From assembly GCF_964355755.1 (NCBI RefSeq), contig NC_092677.1, positions 27,126,101 through 27,190,100 on the forward strand: a DNA stretch of 64,000 nucleotides, read 5' to 3'. Under the pieces are notes generated by a model that made no database searches, was not told where the DNA came from, and worked only from the letters and a program-made list of their open reading frames with translations. Source of the DNA: Antedon mediterranea. Lineage: Eukaryota; Echinodermata; Crinoidea; Comatulida; Antedonidae. Shown here piece after piece: positions 22,701 through 34,700 of this stretch (the stretch's first letter is position 1; each line of letters starts with the position of its first letter). The position numbers and the translations under genes were made by a program.

Positions 22701-25700
22701 AAATTTAATTAAGCAGTCTTTAATTTAATCTTAAAAACTATATTTCACTTAAGCCTACAGTAGTCTACTGTAAACGTAACCAAAGTTTGCAAACAAAATG
22801 TTGGCAAAGTTTTCCAGTAGGTTTTAAATACAAACTGAAGTAAACAAAACGGATTAAACCATTAAAAAAATTCACAGGATCTTGAAAGGCAGTTGGCATT
22901 TGTCTTGCGACAAAGTTTTCAGCAGTGTCCAACAATTGGATCTCAGCTGCGTTTGCTGGAAGTTTTTGAAGGCATCAGTAGTCGTGAACTGGTGCAGAAG
23001 CACTTGAAAGACAAAGACAGTCAACTGGTGATGTCTTTTACCGCAGAATTGATCTCCGTAAGGAACATGTACTTCAGGTGGAGGAAGACGCCGCCTCAAC
23101 ATTCTAATTTCCCTCCAGTTGTCAGCAGACTTATATGGATCCGAGCACTGCGAAGAAGAATTCAGGTTAGTGGATTTTGGTTTTTATTTGATGCAGTTTG
23201 GTTACTATACATGTTAATTACAGTAAAAAATACAATCGAAGATAAGATTAAAAATTATCTTCTGTATACAGTACAGTAGGCCTCTTGGATCCAATGAAAA
23301 CAATAATTTGACAAATTGCTTATTTATAGGAGCCAATGGAGAAGTTGAAACGGATAAGTCCGCATTCTCTAGAGGGCGACACAGGCTGGCATCTTAGAGA
23401 TCAGTTTGCTGAAGCAATGAAAGAATTCACTGAATATGAGGAGAAAACAATTACTGATTGGCGAACAAACATACAATCTGAGCTGCATGATAGAGTCAAG
23501 CAGCCATTGCTGGTAAGTTTCAATCAATTATAATCTATTGTTTGTAATAGTTTTCTCTTTATTCTGTTGATCAAGTTGATCAATCAAAGATAAAAACACA
23601 GAAAAGTACAAAAAGCAACTTATTTTCACCTTAAATATTTTTTCTTCATTTTAATTTGGTGAAATATAATTAAAAACATGAATTTTTTTTCTCGTAAAGG
23701 TTGCTGATGAATTCAGCGATGATGTTGAAATGCGACCACAACTGGTTCATGTTAACTTAGACCCCGATCTTCTCCTACTCTTACGAGAAGTTCACTATTT
23801 ATCGCAAGAACCATTCAACATAAAATTACCGGACAATGTTCGCACAGTGCTGCGGCATATCAATGGTAACCTGCTGAGAACGAAGGGTGCCAGACTTGAG
23901 ACGATTGTCGCCAAGTATAATTCTGTTATGAAGTGCCTGGTAGACTTTGAGAGGCCTTTGTTTGAAAGAAAGTTGACAAAGATTGATCATGTAAGTACAA
24001 CTCAGAAAAATGTTACGGTTCATGATATAAATTGGGATACACCTATTCAAAGGACACTCCTGAACTTTCCTGTGAACTGAATGAGGAGCAGTATGTTATA
24101 TTCCATCGAACCACTATTCAGCGACATCCCAATGTACTGGTACTGGTTCAAGTGACCGTCTACATAGAGACATCTGGTAGCCATTGACATAAAGTTGGCA
24201 TATAGATTAATACTACTTTGAAGTGTACACAATATTTTGTGTTTTCTGAGAGTGAAATGCTACAGATATTGCAATAAATTACATAAAGTGGATCTTAATA
24301 GTCTTTCTTTAGAGGAGTTCTATTTTGTTGAAAGGAATGGTAAAGGAATGGTCAAGCAATAATGTAAATGAGGTGATTTTTTTCTCTCACAGATTTACTT
24401 ATTTGAATGTTTTACATGTTTCATTCTTTCACACTAGTTATTTGACCAAGGCTTGAACCACTACACATGGCAAATGACCGAGAGTGCCGATTTTATTGAA
24501 CTAGCTTCATCATTGGTCAGCCTTGACCTTCATCGGACATTGGCGGTAATACAGACCAACTGTCAAGAGATGGTGGACATTACACAGTGCTGGACATCTG
24601 CTGGTCTGGATGTGTTTACATCAAGAGATCCAGAGAAAAGCTACTCCATGGATAAACTTATCAAATGGCAAATGTTAGTAGTTTATTCACATTAATTTCA
24701 TAGAATACAATTTGAATTAATGACAGGAATTATTTAAGTAACTTTATCCAACAACTTTTATTCACTTAATATTTTAAATACTTTTCTTTCTAGAACACTG
24801 AACGAAGAGTTTGAACGTCAAGTGAAACCATCTGGGCAGAGAATCCATTCTCTTCTCATTAACTCATTCCAGGTAAAGCCCATCTTAAAGCTCTGTCTAC
24901 ACTATCAAACTAGTTTGACAAAAAAGTATGATGTGCCCAAATAAGTTAGTGATACTGTATTCCCAAATATGGTAGTGATATGACATCATCATGTCCTTAT
25001 ATGGGTACATCACCATTTTTTGTCACATAGCTTTAGTCTGTAGATCTATATTTTTCTTTTCAGTAGAATTAATAATAAATAGATGTTTAATGTTTAAAAT
25101 GTATGTTTTATAGGCTGTACAGATAAGTGCTGCGTCTCCAGCTTGGGAAGACTATGTGGAACACATTGATGCGCTCGTTTTGGATGGACTCAAAGAAGCT
25201 ACACTGAAATCATTGCGCAATATGCTTAATACGTTGGTACACTGTAACTTGGCAGAGGTAAACGCTTAGTTTATTTTATTTTGGTTATGTGTATTAATCA
25301 GTTTTAAACGATTGTATAGAATGCATATATTAAGGGGCTTTCATACCTGTTCTGGGGTGTTACTAGTCAGGCGCTGCCAAATCAAATCGAACCTCAATGT
25401 TTCGTTTTCACACGGCTATGAGTATACTGATTGGCACATAGCCACATAGAGCGTTGTGAAAATAAAACATTCAATTTTATTTGCTGGCGCCTAACCAGAA
25501 CTGGGTGGATAAAAGATGTGAAAGACCCTTCAGTTTAAACCAAGACTTAAATGGCTTAATTTCAACATGAATTCCATGACATCATTTCAACTTTGGTGTT
25601 AAGTTTTATAATGCTTTATCTTTCAGGAGGAGTCCATTCCAATTCTCACCATCCGCTTGGAACTGATAGAAAACGCTGTGTCATTCACGCCACCATTGGA

Positions 25701-28700
25701 TTTCAACACAGCTGTTACATGCGTGGAAGAAGAGGTTGAACGATGGCTTGACATGTACAAATCTCGCGGCTTATTAGTACCCATGCTTAATCCAGAAGCT
25801 GAGGTTTGTCACATCTTGATTTCTTTTTTATATTATTAGTAAACAATACTATATAGTGCAAAGTATAATAACAAGTGCTTAATGAATGATACTAGTGTAG
25901 TATCTGGTAAAATTCATGTTAGTATTAAGCTGCAAAAGTGTTTAAATTTCAGAAATATTTTATTTCTGGTACTGGTGAATTTAAGAAAGTGTATTGGTTG
26001 TTTTTCAGGGAGGTTACCAAGATTATATTTCATTAGATGAAGAAGTACTTAAACTGTCAGATGATATAACCATATTAGTGAGAGAAAACAGCTTTGATTG
26101 CAAGGTATTCAAATTTATTAGAATTTGTACAATTACATCTAGTTTAATTTATAATTATAAGCATTTTCTATTTTCCTGTTTTTAAATTTAAAATGTTTCT
26201 TGTGATAGAAACTGTTGGAGCTGTTTCAAAACTACACTTTCCTCTGGATGCAAGATATAAGCGAAACATTCGACGAATTTCTGTATGGACGTTTAAGCCC
26301 CACGCCAACAGGGTCACCAGATAAGAGTGCTCTCATGCGGTCGGTGGCTTCCGCTAGATCTGCAAAGTCTGCTCGCAGCGGAAGGTAGGTAATACTACTG
26401 TACAACTAGTGTAGCACTAGACTAGATATTAAATAGCATGCATGTTATACATTTCAGAATTTTTGTGAATAAATTGCAAGTTATTTTCATTAATATTAAT
26501 TATATAAATAAATAAAATTGTAAAAATATAATACACAGTTGCCTGTCTTTCTCTCTCTCTCAAACACAAAGGCAATGCATATGTCAACTTCAGTCAATGA
26601 CAGCCTTGGTCGAAAATTGCTAACCAAACAAGAACACATTATTTAACCTTTGATCGATTTCCTTTGATAGACCCAGTTCAACATTATTTAACCTTTGACC
26701 GATTTCCTTTGATAGAGCCAGTTCAGCCTCTAATAGCATCGGTAGAGCAGGATTGATGGGGACTGCAGAGAAGTCATTTCTGACACCAAAAGACTCGTCA
26801 GATGATAATATCAACGTGCCATCTCTTGACATGTTTGATGCAGAAATCGATGTTTACAGGGTATTTACTTCGTTTTCTAATTTTGTACTCTTTCGATTTA
26901 TGGCTTATGAGTTACTGGTAAAATATTTAGACTCACATTAACAAAGAATCAACAAATTGCCTTAAAGCGTGGTTCTGACTAGAGACGCAGTGCAATTCTT
27001 TCGATGTTGCCTGGCGTTGTTGCATATTTATTTGATTTCCCATAGCGATATTTGCAGCACTGTTATGTCATCGGTTCCCACATTATGCAATGCATCGATA
27101 TATCGTTGCGTTGCATTCTAGTGGGAACCTTGCTTTAGATAAAAAAATTAATTTTTACAGCGATCACGAGATGAGATTGGTAACATAATGGACTACACAG
27201 ATGTGGGCTGGCTACGAGTTGACATGACCCCAATCAAACAAGTGTTAACAACTTACACAAACAGGTGGATGTGGACGTTCATCAAATATCTATCGGACCA
27301 AGTAAAGACTATTTATACATTTATTAATAACCATTATATGTCAATAAAGTCTGGAGAGGAAATAGGCACCACTATGAGATATGCCTTATGCCTGTGTATT
27401 GTATCATGATGAGTACTACTACTGTATCTCATCAACTACGCCCCTACAATCATCATTGGACAACTAGAACTAGATAAAGTTATTAGAGAATGGGCCCAGT
27501 ATATGCATGCATTCCTGTGCATGTGTGTACTTCATGAGATAGGTTCTATCAGAAATAAGCTTTGAATAGTAATGCTTTATTACATACAGGATGTATCAGA
27601 TCCATGTTTTGCGGTTACATTTATTTTTGTATTATAAGGTTTATTGCAAATAGTTTGAGTGATGCATGATGGGAAGGAATTGGGAGAAACAGCGCCACCA
27701 CCAGTGCATAAAGTTGTTATATTGTAGCAATATTGCTCCCAAATCCTTGCGAAATCAAGCCATTTGTGATAAACCTTATTGTACAATACTTAGCTTTTTT
27801 TACAAATTTATTCTATTCCAAACTGTGTATTAGAGTACTGACTTAAACTACCAAATGCTGTAAACTAACTTTGTTAAACTTAACACAATTCACTTTCCAT
27901 TTGCATTGGCAGGTAACAGATATGCTTCAGGATTTAGATGATTTCCTTAAAAGAACTGAGCCAGAGATTGAGAGCATCACAGGTGAAGAGAGAGACACAG
28001 CTTCTTTTATGAAAATGATGAGGTTGTTTAATAAAGTGAGTTCTCATTCATTGTTATCTTCACTCAGATAAATTCAACCATGCATTAAGCTAAGCTATCA
28101 AACTTTATGTGGCAAATAAATATATGGACATGATGATGTGATATCACTACCAGATTTGGACATATCACTACCATATTTGGGCACATCACACTTTTTTTGT
28201 CAAACGAGTTTGATAGTGTAGACAGACCTCATTTATGAATAAGCTTCCATTCTAGAACAAATAATTTATTTTTGTTCATTGAACCGCCGGACATGTGCTT
28301 TAAATGCTACTTCTCTCCCTTTGAAAAGTCTTTACATTACCTCTTCATTACAAGTGTTTTTGGTTTTTTTAGGTTTCTGCTAAACAGCAAGAGATGGATG
28401 GTAAATTTACAGCGATGAATCGGACTGTCTTGTTGATAAAAAAGTACGGCCACACTCTGCCGCATACAACTCAGAAACTGTTTGAAGCTGCTCCCAGTCG
28501 CTGGAATAATCTTAAAACTAAGGTGTCATTAGCTAAGCAGCGATTGGGTCCTAGGATTCAAGAGGAATCTGCTAGGATCACAAAGGTTTGTATAGTCAAC
28601 TCTACCAATACCGGACTCTCTGAAAAACGAGAAACTCTCCCAAAATCAGATACTCTCCCAAAACCAGACTTTCTCCAAAAACAGACTTTTCTTGATGTCC

Positions 28701-31700
28701 AAAATGTCCCAAATTCATTTTTACCATTAAAAACATATTCCAACTTTCCAGAAAACCAGACAAATTGCTTGTGACCTTGCTGCTTAAGCTTGGTTCCCAC
28801 TAGAACATAACGCAAGGACGTTAACCAATGACAAGCGAAGTTATAGACAGTTAGCAATCACAAGCGAATAAGCCATCGCTTGTGATTGGTCAATTCACTT
28901 GCGTTGCGTTACGTCCTTGCGTTGCGTCGCTAGTGGGAACCACGCTTTACTAGGTGCTGCCTCATCATTTAAAAGCTTTTTATTTAGTAATAATAGAACA
29001 AATTGATTGTATTATTTTTCTCGATATACTAGTTAACTTATTTTTACCTGTTAGGATCTGGCTGCATTTGGAGAGCGTGTAGAAGAGTTGAGCCGATCTT
29101 TGAGGACATCAGATGTCTACTCCAGAGAATGTGGAATGGAGAATGCCTTTGGAATTATCAGTAGGTTCTTTGAACACCTGGACAAGCTGGAAAATGAAGC
29201 TCAGGTAATTTGCATATTTGAATAATTGATTATCTAAATTTACTGTACATACCTTGGTTTGAGTATAGTTTTGATAAATTAATTTAGAAAAGGTTATATT
29301 TTAAGATTATGGCATAAAATTACTACAAACGTAGTAAAGTAGTTTGTTATTAACGTTTTGTTTTTTGAATTCATTCATGTTTTGCCACCTCATGTAGTTC
29401 CTAGTTTTCCTTTCTCGTGGTAAGAATAATATATAACATTTAATTATTTGTTGGTTTTTCTGCTTTCTTTTGTACAAAGTATCCTTAAAGCAATATAACA
29501 AAGCACTACATTATATCACATTATTGTGTATGTTCTATAAAAGGCAAAGCTTGCATTTTTCTTACAGTATCAGTACTAGTATGTTATACCAGTACATACT
29601 GTACTATAACACTAGTAATTTATTCAATTATATATATTATATTATTATTGTTTTGAAAAGTTTGTGTAATATTAGATACTCCATAGTAAATTATTAGTTC
29701 TATGTTCAAGCTTAAATTTGAATGTACATAAAGCTCTGTCTACACTATCAAACTTTATGTGCCCATAGACATAATGATGTCATACATATTTAGGCATAAG
29801 ACTACCTACCATATTTGATCACATCACACTTTGTCAAACTAGTTTGATAGTTTAGACAGAGCTTTAGATCATGCATTTACTTCTTTGAATGTACAAGTCT
29901 GGTTTATTTACTTTCATTTTAATTTCAGGATTTAATTGAACTACAAGAGTTGCTAGAGACTGCTGTGGTGAACTTTTCAATCCTTCCAGAGTAAGTGTTA
30001 CCAACTAAGCACTGGCTACTGCTATTACAATCATTAATTTAACTTAAGTGTTACCAACTAAGCACTGACTACTGCTATTACAATCATTAATTTAACTTAA
30101 GTGTTACCAACTAAGCACTGACTACTGCTATTACAATCATTAATTTAACTTAAGTATTATAAGATAATAAACTGTTTTATGTTGATGCCATTTGTAAAAC
30201 CTGTCGATTTATTTCATTTCAGATGTCGTCATGAGCTGCGTAATCTCCAGCAGGTATGGGAGACGGTTCAAGAGGTCGACGACCAACAGGAGCAATGGAA
30301 GCAAGAGAGTTGGCAGAAAATGAACACAAAGTATCTAAGAGATGCGACAAATGACCAACTGAATATGGTGCGGTCACTTCCAGAGGATGTCCAGACATGG
30401 GACGTTTATTTACATATGCAGGAGTCTATTCTTGTCATTCAGGTACGTTTTGAGCAGAAAACATTTTTATGTTTTGTGGGATATCAAAAAAGCTCTGTCT
30501 ACACTGTCAAACTTTATGTGCCTGTATATGAACATATACTACCATATTTGGGTATATCACTACCATATTTGGACACATCACACTTTTTTTATAAACAGAG
30601 CTTAAGTAATAAAGAAAATAATAAAATAAATTGTTGTTGATTGTGACTTGTTTCTTGTAGGCTTGTCTACCTCTTATTGATGATCTTAGTAATCAAGCCA
30701 TGAGGACTCGGCACTGGAAACAACTAGTGAGGGTGACAGGTGGCATCTTGCAGATTGACAATGAGAGTCTCAAGAGAATGACACTTGGGCAACTTCTACA
30801 ACTTGGATTGCAAAGTAAACACTTATTTATTTTATTAGCAAAGAAAGAGTAACTTCCAACTTTGCTACTAAATTCAATTTATTTCCTCTTATGTAAACAC
30901 CACCTAGAACCAACCTTAAATCTTACCTAAGGGCTTCTTTGCTCAGGCACCAGAGATCTAGAACCAACCTTAAATCTTACCTAAGGGCTTCTTTGCTCAG
31001 GCACCAGAGATCTAGAACCAACCTTAAATCTTACCTAAGGGCTTCTTTGCTCAGGCACCAGAGATCTAGAACCAACCTTAAATCTTACCTAAGGGCTTCT
31101 TTGCTCAGGCACCAGAGATCTAGAACCAACCTTAAATCTTACCTAAGGGCTTCTTTGCTCAGGCACCAGAGATCTAGAACCAACCTTAAATCTTACCTAA
31201 GGGCTTCTTTGCTCAGGCACCAGAGATCTAGAACCAACCTTAAATCTTACCTAAGGGCTTCTTTGCTCAGGCACCAGAGATCTAGAACCAACCTTAAATC
31301 TTACCTAAGGGCTTCCTTGCTCAGGCACCAGAGATCTAGAACCAACCTTAAATCTTACCTAAGGGCTTCTTTGCTCAGGCACCAGAGATCTAGAACCAAC
31401 CTTAAATCTTACCTAAGGGCTTCTTTGCTCAGGCACCAGAGATCTAGAACCAACCTTAAATCTTACCTAAGGGCTTCTTTGCTCAGGCACCAGAGATCTA
31501 GAACCAACCTTAAATCTTACCTAAGGGCTTCCTTGCTCAGGCACCAGAGATCTAGAACCAACCTTAAATCTTACCTAAGGGCTTCCTTGCTCAGGCACCA
31601 GAGATCTAGAACCAACCTTAAATCTTACCTAAGGGCTTCTTTGCTCAGGCACCAGAGATCTAGAACCAAATTCCTTGTTCCATCCATTACACTCCATCCC

Positions 31701-34700
31701 CTTTTCAATTCAAATCTCTCCTGAAAACTCACCTATTTTAATAGTTATTCTTTTCATGTTGTGAGACTCCAGTAAAGAGCGCTTTAAAAAGTTTGATATT
31801 ATTATTACTTAAAAAAATTCAGAATACATGGAAGGAAGTAGTATGTTGTACATTTTTGTTATTTCAGATCATGTGGATGAGGTTCGAGCTATTGTGTATC
31901 GTGCTGTGAAAGACGTCTCAATAGAGAGCGCCCTCAAAACATATGAAGAGATCTGGTTGAGTAAGATCTTTGACTTAAAGACACATGTTCGTACTTCTGC
32001 TATTGCTGATCGTGTCGAAAAAGATGTGAGTCAAATTGTTGATGTTTTGTTTCTTGTGAACCAATAAATCTTGCAGTCTTTTGATGTTTTCCAAAAAAAA
32101 AAAAATATATAAAAAATGTATACTTTAATACCATTAAATTCTCTTTTCTTTTAGGATGACACCAAGAGCCAGTATTCAGAGTCTGATGCCGGTACAATGC
32201 GAGATGGAGCCCGGAGCTTGATTCTAGGCCGGCGAGCTCCCAGTCGAATGTCAAGTCAGACTATGGGTACAGGAGGAGCAAGGTTGAGGCGAGCTAGTGT
32301 GTCATCACTACCAGCCTCGCTACTCAATCTTGGCGAGGTATTTTTGATGAATCATCAGCCATTTGTGCCAATTAAATACAATCTTTTAATAGAAGTATAT
32401 TTATTCATTCATTCAATTCCTTTATTTCGGATAGTACATCCATACAAAATCTACAAAACAAAACAAAAACTAGGTAACTTCAGTAGCTTAACGTAGCCTA
32501 TTTTTAAAGCAAACTCTTCACTGAATTTACTCCATAGAGTCATACAATATACATAACTGACATTTCACTTTAACGCCTTTGATTAAATTTATTATTTGAT
32601 GATTTTCATTATATTTTAATCAGGATTCTGGAGTGTTAAATCTACTTTCTGATGTTGACCCAATCTTTGAGGAGCTAGAGTCACATCAAGTGGCTCTGCA
32701 GGGGATGCAGAGCAGCAGTGCCGCTGGCTCATTCCTTGACGAAGTTCTTAAATGGCAGAAAAGACTGCAAACTATTGAAGCAGTTCTGACAATATGGCTA
32801 GAGGTGCAAGTAAAATGGGTGGAGCTTGAAGAGGTAGGCTATGAATATTCATGGTGGCATATATGAATATTAATGAATAGAGTTATATTCTTGTTTACCA
32901 TTCCCAGGAGTTCTGTTTAACTTATTTTGACTCTAAACAGCACCATTGCAAAGTTTCATACAATACAGTTTTTATATGATTGAATGCACATAAAGCTCTG
33001 TCTACACTATCCAACTTTATGTGACAAAAAATGTGATGTGCCCATATATGGACATGATGATGTCATATCACTACCATATTTGAGAACATCACTACCATAT
33101 TTGGGCACATCACACTTTGCCAAACTAGGTTGAGTGTTTTTATTTATGATTAAAACTTAACTTATTATTTTATAGGTTTTTAGTGGTTTGGATATAAAGA
33201 GTTCTTTGTGCCATGAAGCAGGATTATTTGGTTCAGCTAACAGAGAGTTCAGGCTTCTAATGAGAGCCACAGAACGTAACCCAAATGTACTACAGTGCTG
33301 TCAGAGAAAAGGTATTTAATTCTTAGATTTTTAATAAAACTAACGTAACTTTAACGCAACTATAACTACAGTGCTGTCAGAGAAAAGGTATTGTGAATAA
33401 AACTCTTTTATGAATAGTCAGAAAGTTTTGTTTTATTCGTAGTAATTGTCAACCATAACAACTGGTAGCTGGCTTATTTACAGCCAACAAGCATTTTTCA
33501 TTTTTATATATTCGTTTTGCAGGCATATTATCATTACTGGAAAAGATGGATCACCATTTAGAACTCTGCCGTAAATCTCTACTAAATCATCTTGAGAAGA
33601 GGCGTCAGAAGTTTCCTCGATTTTATTTCCTGTCCATGGAAGACGTTCTTCACATTGTTTGCAATGGTAAGGTGTTTTTATTTTACAAAACTATTTATGA
33701 ATGTACTCCCAAATATGAAGACCTATGGATGCAAATGAATACCTTTTGTAACTAGATGTATGTTTTGTTTTCTAGGTTATGACTTGAATATGGCAAATCT
33801 TTACTTGCCTAAGTTGTTTGAAAATATGGGCCGACTAGAGTTTGAAGAAGCACCAGAAGATCTTGAGGCTCAGTTTCAAGTTACAGGTGTGCTCAGCAAC
33901 ATGGGAGAGAAACTTCCTCTGAAACAGGTAAATGGGGTCTAATTTTGAGCTCTTCTATTAGCTTACCAGTTTACTACTTTACCACTTGAAAACCTAGTTC
34001 ATTATTAAGCGTGGTTCCCACTAGCGACGCAACACAAGGACGTAACGCAACGCAAGTGAATTGACCAATCACAAGCGATGGCTTATTCGCTTGTGATTGC
34101 TAACTGTCTATAACTTCCCTTGTCATTGGTTAAAACGCTTGCGTTGCGTTTACGTCCTTGCGTTACGTTCTAGTGGGAACCAAGCTTTATATTACTATAA
34201 CATACATAGATGTAGTAGTTTCGTGTCTTTTACAAAAATTATATTTCATCATTTTTTAAATTGTTTTCTATTTTTACAGATGGTTGTATGTGATGGACCA
34301 ATTGAGAACTGGTTAGCTGTTCTTATACCAACCATCAAAGCTAGCTTACAACAGCAGTTGGTATCGGCTCTCAACCACCAAGCAGCGGAGGTCACTGGGG
34401 TCAAGAAGGTCAAAAGAGATATTCATAGTGCTGGAGCTAGAAGGGTTACAGTACTCAAAGATGATAATAAAGGTAGATACAGTATCTAATTTTGCTTAGG
34501 CGCTAATAATTTTGTTGCAAATTTTGGTCCGGGATATATTCTGATTAGCATTTTAGACTTAAATGCAAGCCCTCTTTTATCCTCCTAATTCAAATCTTAA
34601 ATCTTAAAATATGCATTCTACATGTGGAAATAAATAAAGAATTAGATTGAAAATTGATTTAAGTGAGGTTGAAATACTTAAGTAATCCTTATCTAACGAA

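Larger units (their letters stand above)
16703..23990 (+). other. Dynein tail, first part (exons 1-13, residues 1-800)
   Basis: Exons: 16703-16806, 17138-17378, 18049-18171, 18419-18544, 19472-19693, 19969-20117, 20779-20890, 21393-21514, 21795-22001, 22424-22655, 22878-23165, 23330-23512, 23700-23990. This corresponds to the dimerisation and intermediate-chain-binding tail (DHC_N1-like). Landmarks: YLPLLCTDGVQTYGS, DLVLW-like DELVLWKQRQAKLRSID, TPATMLNIFPPLVHTLMLVW and FERPLFERKLTKIDH. DELVLWKQR followed by SIDAQL matches the general 'EVxxWxxR..dL..I..Ql' pattern of dynein tails. Confidence 0.8.

Noticed and set aside
30904-31670. CRISPR-like array
   Set aside because: The repeats are contiguous with no unique spacers, and the DNA is eukaryotic; the same applies to the other tandem arrays here.
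30939-31724. 261-codon ORF with 18-residue repeats
   Set aside because: It is the 54-bp minisatellite in an intron flanked by well-supported dynein exons; it starts and ends inside repeat or LINE sequence.
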